From Anaerotignum sp. (GTDB taxonomy: Bacteria; Bacillota; Clostridia; Lachnospirales; Anaerotignaceae), in assembly GCA_020024455.1 (NCBI GenBank), contig JAHHTU010000032.1, forward strand, positions 1 to 27,419: a stretch of DNA of 27,419 nt. The letters are read 5' to 3'. Shown here piece by piece: positions 24,704 to 27,419 of this stretch. The notes beneath the pieces were generated by a model. That model had not been told where the DNA came from. It was given only the letters and a program-made list of their open reading frames with translations, and did not search any database. Position numbers and translations under genes: made by a program. The first letter of the stretch is position 1. The number at the start of each line of letters is the position of its first letter.

Positions 24704-25498
24704 TTATGCATCGTCTGCATCGTCTTCATCATCTTCATCGGGTTCATTGATGACCATTAACTGCAAAAAGTTTTTTTCTTGGTCTACCCAACAAAGATAT
24801 AACATATTGGTGTCTGTATCCAAGCAGGTGTTTACACCGTTTTTTTCTGTCATGGAACTGTCAATATCTGCATATTTCAATATTTCTATAATCTTGTCAC
24901 GTTCATGGATATCATACCCGCCATCAACTTCATAAGATGCCATAAAGAAAATGGTCTTTAAGAAAGAGGCAGTATCATCGGCTGCTTTTTCAAATGTGAT
25001 GAAATCATCATTGATGGTGACATACATGGGAGGGTTGGGAACACCTTGTTCCAAATCACGACGCAAATAGCCCGCATTCCAACAGCCTTGGTTTTCATAC
25101 CATGTCAATACATATTCCTCTGTGACGGTGTGCCATTGGTCACGGGGCAGCTGACAAAGTCGATAGATGTCATGTTCTGCACAGGCTTCTGCGATTTCTT
25201 CCGTCGTCATGTCTTGCAATTCCTCTGCATATTCTTCGATATCTTCTTCCAAAAATTCGTAGTTGGTCATGATTTCGTTGGGTTTGTTGATGTGGTCGTA
25301 AATGTCATTGATGGGGTGTTTTCCGCAATACATCATATATTCTTTGTAAAAGGGCGGAAATGTGATGTGATATTTTTGTTCCACAGCAGTGATTTCTTCT
25401 TCGGAGAAACCGGTGAATGGTTCTGTAAATTCACAGTCGTCAAATTGATGTAAATAATCCAATAATTCCCAAATGGTCAAATCATATTTTTTTGCCAT
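24704..25498 (-). CDS. SUKH (SMI1/KNR4-like) domain protein with acidic tail
   Basis: This 264-aa cytoplasmic protein has a SUKH-type core early on: FSEEEITAVEQKYHITFPPFYKEYM (about residues 27-55), matching the usual E-x-x-L-x-x-x-LP-x-x-Y/F pattern. Conserved-looking aromatic segments follow (WYENQGCWNAGYL, PMYVTINDDFITFE), then an extremely acidic C-terminus ending NEPDEDDEDDADDA. SUKH proteins are often immunity proteins to polymorphic toxins, but stand-alone members also occur and no toxin gene is adjacent. The ATG at 25498 follows AGGAGGTG (25513-25506). Upstream in-frame codons up to 25645 run into proS and are not used. It has its own promoter with an operator-like palindrome. Confidence 0.7.
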   Translation of the reverse strand: MAKKYDLTIWELLDYLHQFDDCEFTEPFTGFSEEEITAVEQKYHITFPPFYKEYMMYCGKHPINDIYDHINKPNEIMTNYEFLEEDIEEYAEELQDMTTEEIAEACAEHDIYRLCQLPRDQWHTVTEEYVLTWYENQGCWNAGYLRRDLEQGVPNPPMYVTINDDFITFEKAADDTASFLKTIFFMASYEVDGGYDIHERDKIIEILKYADIDSSMTEKNGVNTCLDTDTNMLYLCWVDQEKNFLQLMVINEPDEDDEDDADDA

Positions 25499-25519
25499 AA
25501 AAATACACCTCCTGTATGT

Positions 25520-25548
25520 AGCATAGCATACAAACATACGTTTGTCCA
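25520..25548 (-). promoter_or_regulatory. Promoter with embedded palindrome for the SUKH gene
   Basis: On the minus strand, TGGACA (25548-25543), a 17-nt spacer and TATGCT (25525-25520) form a promoter, with TGC before the -10. A 16-bp inverted repeat, ACAAAC-N4-GTTTGT (25530-25545), fills the spacer, a typical place for a repressor site. The transcript would begin almost at the ribosome binding site. An alternative pairing is TTGGCA (25555-25550) with the TATGCT at 25530-25525, 19 nt apart. Confidence 0.55.
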
Positions 25549-25593
25549 GTGCCAATACAGCAGGTGTTTGATAAGAATTTTTAATAGATGATA

Positions 25594-27030
25594 TTAGTAA
25601 GCTCTGCCCCAGTATACCATGTGTTTTGCGGGTTTGCCACAGCATACACAGGTATCGGACAGTGTTTCCTGTTCAAAAGGAATACATCTGCTGGTTGCAG
25701 CGGTTTTTTCTTTGATGGCATCTTCGCAGGCTTGGTCGCCACACCACATGGCTTTGATAAAACCGGGTGTTTCATTGATGGTTTTTTCAAATTCTTCCAT
25801 ATTTTTTGCAACATATGTGTTTGTGTCACGACGTTGTGTTGCTTTTTGTAGCAACGTGTTTTGTACTTCGTCCAACAAAGCGGGAATTTTTGTTTCCAAT
25901 TCGTCCAAAGATACCACAATTTTTTCACCGGTATCCCGTCTTGCAATCACAGCCTGATTTTTTTCGATATCTTTTGGCCCGATTTCCAAACGCAGTGGAA
26001 CGCCTTTCATTTCATATTCACTGAATTTCCAGCCTGCGGATTTGTCGGAGTCGTCCAATTTCACACGGCATACAGTCGCAAGTTGCTGTTTCAATGCAGC
26101 GGCTTTTTCCAATACGCCTTCTTTATGTTGTGCAATCGGAATGATGACCACCTGTGTGGGTGCAATGCGGGGAGGCAATACCAAACCGCTGTTATCACCA
26201 TGTACCATGATGATGGCACCAATCAATCTGGTTGTCATACCCCAGCTGGTTTGGTATACATACTGCAATTTATTTTCTTTGTCTGTATATTGAATACCGA
26301 ATGCCTGTGCAAATCCATTGCCGAAGTTATGGCTGGTACCGGATTGCAATGCTTTGCCGTCATGCATCAGGCTTTCGATGGTGTAAGTGTGTGCAGCACC
26401 CGCAAAACGTTCTTTTTCTGTTTTTTCGCCTTTGATGACGGGGATTGCCAGCACATCATGGCAGAAATCGGCATAAATGTTCAACATACGCAATGTTTCT
26501 TCCTGTGCTTCTTCTGCGGTTGCGTGTGCAGTGTGTCCTTCCTGCCACAAAAATTCCATGGTACGCAAAAACGGACGTGTGGTTTTTTCCCAACGTACCA
26601 CAGAGCACCATTGGTTATACAATTTTGGTAAATCACGATAGGATTGAATGATGTTTGCGTAATGTTCGCAGAACAATGTTTCGGAAGTGGGACGCACACA
26701 AATGCGTTCTTCCAGTTTTTTGTCGCCGCCATGTGTCACCCATGCCACTTCGGGTGCAAAGCCTTCCACATGGTCTTTTTCTTTTTGGAGCAAACTTTCC
26801 GGAATAAACATCGGCATATATACGTTTTCGTGACCGGTTGCTTTGAACTGTTCGTCCAAGTGTTTTTGTATCAATTCCCAAATGGCATAACCATAAGGAC
26901 GGATAATCATACAACCTTTCAAAGAAGAATATTCTGTCAAATCTGCTTTTTTGACAACGTCTGTGTACCATTGCGGGAAATCTTTTTCCATGTCGGTGAT
27001 AGATTCTACAAATTTTTTATCGTTTGCCAT
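25594..27030 (-). CDS. proS: Prolyl-tRNA synthetase, short (ProS type 3, archaeal/eukaryal-like)
   Basis: This 478-aa class II synthetase charges tRNA-Pro. It has WYTDVVKKADL and SSLKGCMIIRPYGYAIWELIQ (motif 1 region), RPTSETLFC and RWEKTTRPFLRTMEFLWQEGHTAH (motif 2 region) and the anticodon-binding domain after about 280. Residues 415-478 carry a Cys-rich, probably zinc-binding segment (CGDQAC, CVCCGK) and the characteristic C-terminal Tyr (WGRAY). It lacks the editing insertion of the roughly 570-aa bacterial ProS, so it is the short type found in many Clostridia. The ATG at 27030 follows AGGAGG (27046-27041 region); the in-frame upstream extension to 27072 overlaps the leader terminator and is rejected. 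A T-box controls it. Confidence 0.96.
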   Translation of the reverse strand: MANDKKFVESITDMEKDFPQWYTDVVKKADLTEYSSLKGCMIIRPYGYAIWELIQKHLDEQFKATGHENVYMPMFIPESLLQKEKDHVEGFAPEVAWVTHGGDKKLEERICVRPTSETLFCEHYANIIQSYRDLPKLYNQWCSVVRWEKTTRPFLRTMEFLWQEGHTAHATAEEAQEETLRMLNIYADFCHDVLAIPVIKGEKTEKERFAGAAHTYTIESLMHDGKALQSGTSHNFGNGFAQAFGIQYTDKENKLQYVYQTSWGMTTRLIGAIIMVHGDNSGLVLPPRIAPTQVVIIPIAQHKEGVLEKAAALKQQLATVCRVKLDDSDKSAGWKFSEYEMKGVPLRLEIGPKDIEKNQAVIARRDTGEKIVVSLDELETKIPALLDEVQNTLLQKATQRRDTNTYVAKNMEEFEKTINETPGFIKAMWCGDQACEDAIKEKTAATSRCIPFEQETLSDTCVCCGKPAKHMVYWGRAY

Positions 27031-27060
27031 AAATGATAACCTCCTAAATAAAAATGCAGT

Positions 27061-27304
27061 ATTTTTCGGCAAAAAAAAGCCTTCGCCCCCTATAAAAAGG
27101 GACCAAGGTATTTGTCGGCGGTGCCACCCTTATTGATAGTCAAAAAAACTATCCACTTTGATGCCGTTAACGCCGTACATACGCCGCAGTTTGCTGCGGG
27201 GCTTGCAGGGTAGGTTCAAAAAGTACATTTCAAGGCTTGCAGCAACCGCCTATTTTCTGTGGAAACCATACTTTTTTACTATTCCTGTTCCATGCCGATA
27301 CTCT
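27061..27304 (-). promoter_or_regulatory. T-box leader of proS with proline specifier CCU
   Basis: The conserved T-box AAGGGTGGCACCGCC is on the minus strand at about 27131-27118. A Stem I is visible: AAAAAGTA on the 5' side pairs with TACTTTTT, and CAGG with CCTG below it. The internal loop between these holds GAACCTAC, with the Pro codon CCT at 27214-27212 followed by A. The terminator is CCTTGGTCCC with GGGGGCGAAGG then T8 (27108-27071). The competing antiterminator pairs AAGGG of the T-box with CCCTT of the terminator's 5' arm. Uncharged tRNA-Pro should therefore prevent termination and turn on proS. Confidence 0.93.
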
Positions 27305-27310
27305 GCTTTT

Positions 27311-27340
27311 ATCATAACCGCAAAATCGCTGTATTGTCAA
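27311..27340 (-). promoter_or_regulatory. Sigma-A promoter of the proS T-box leader
   Basis: On the minus strand, TTGACA (27340-27335), an 18-nt spacer and TATGAT (27316-27311) give a strong promoter, with transcription starting near 27304 at the start of the T-box. Beyond it (27341-27419) I see only AT-rich sequence without a gene or hairpin. Confidence 0.85.
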
Positions 27341-27419
27341 GAAAAACAACATGGTGATGAAAAAATGTGAAAAAAAACAGGAATTTTGCAAAAAAGTGTT
27401 GTAAACAGGGAAAAGCATG

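Noticed and set aside
25499..25645. Longer start for the SUKH-like protein reaching into the end of proS
   Set aside because: It would cross the promoter and the AGGAGGTG site; the ATG at 25498 is well placed and begins the recognisable protein.
27230..27418. Minus-strand reading frame of 62 codons overlapping the T-box
   Set aside because: It overlaps the proS promoter and structured leader and has no ribosome binding site.
27341..27419. Possible divergent gene starting at the ATG in the last three bases (27417-27419)
   Set aside because: Only one codon is visible and the upstream CAGGGAAAAG is a weak ribosome binding site; it cannot be judged from this window.
1..27419. CRISPR arrays, insertion sequences, tRNA or rRNA genes, prophage
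   Set aside because: No regularly spaced repeats, transposase-like proteins, terminal inverted repeats or tRNA-like cloverleaf sequences were seen on reading both strands.

Overview
The window looks like chromosomal DNA of an AT-rich, spore-forming and probably motile member of the Clostridia (Lachnospirales-like). The evidence is strong AGGAGG-type ribosome binding sites, a T-box in front of a short ProS, a clostridial-style infC-rpmI-rplT leader, a SpoIID-family protein, a BofC-C-like protein, a DUF1540 protein, and a FlxA-like gene behind a flagellar sigma-D promoter. No rRNA, tRNA, CRISPR array, transposase or prophage gene was seen.

Layout. (1) 191-7377, plus strand: a mannitol operon with activator mtlR, a fused EIICBA transporter mtlA, dehydrogenase mtlD and the general PTS genes ptsH and ptsI. 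One transcript therefore carries the whole relay from PEP to mannitol-1-phosphate plus its oxidation to fructose-6-phosphate. It ends at a bidirectional terminator (7378-7415). (2) 7429-8214, minus strand: a FlxA-like coiled-coil protein with a textbook sigma-D promoter. (3) 8392-13719, plus strand: a likely single transcription unit of a secreted SpoIID-domain protein, three small unknown proteins (two of them tandem paralogues), queA, rarA and a small membrane-anchored protein, closed by a strong terminator. (4) 13873-22347, plus strand: a six-gene operon of SWIM zinc-finger protein, 659-aa helical-repeat protein, YehL-type MoxR AAA+ ATPase, DUF5682/YehM-like protein, VWA/YehP-like protein and a 162-aa unknown. 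It has its own promoter and a 17-bp-stem terminator. (5) 23557-22410, minus strand: infC (probable ATT start), rpmI and rplT with a regulatory leader. (6) 23851-24639, plus strand: a BofC-C-like membrane protein and a DUF1540 protein. (7) 25498-24704 and 27030-25594, minus strand: a SUKH/SMI1-KNR4-like protein and proS with a proline T-box leader.

The best candidate for a poorly understood system is region 4. It combines a MoxR ATPase and a VWA partner (a pairing known for chaperone-like remodelling of target complexes) with a predicted metal-dependent TraB/TIKI/EreA-like enzyme, a SWIM zinc-binding protein and a helical-repeat scaffold. Three of its proteins match, in order and approximate length, the uncharacterised E. 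coli yehL-yehM-yehP genes as I remember them. Its biological role is unknown to me. All coordinates and motifs were read by eye from the sequence; family assignments come from recognition, not from a database search.
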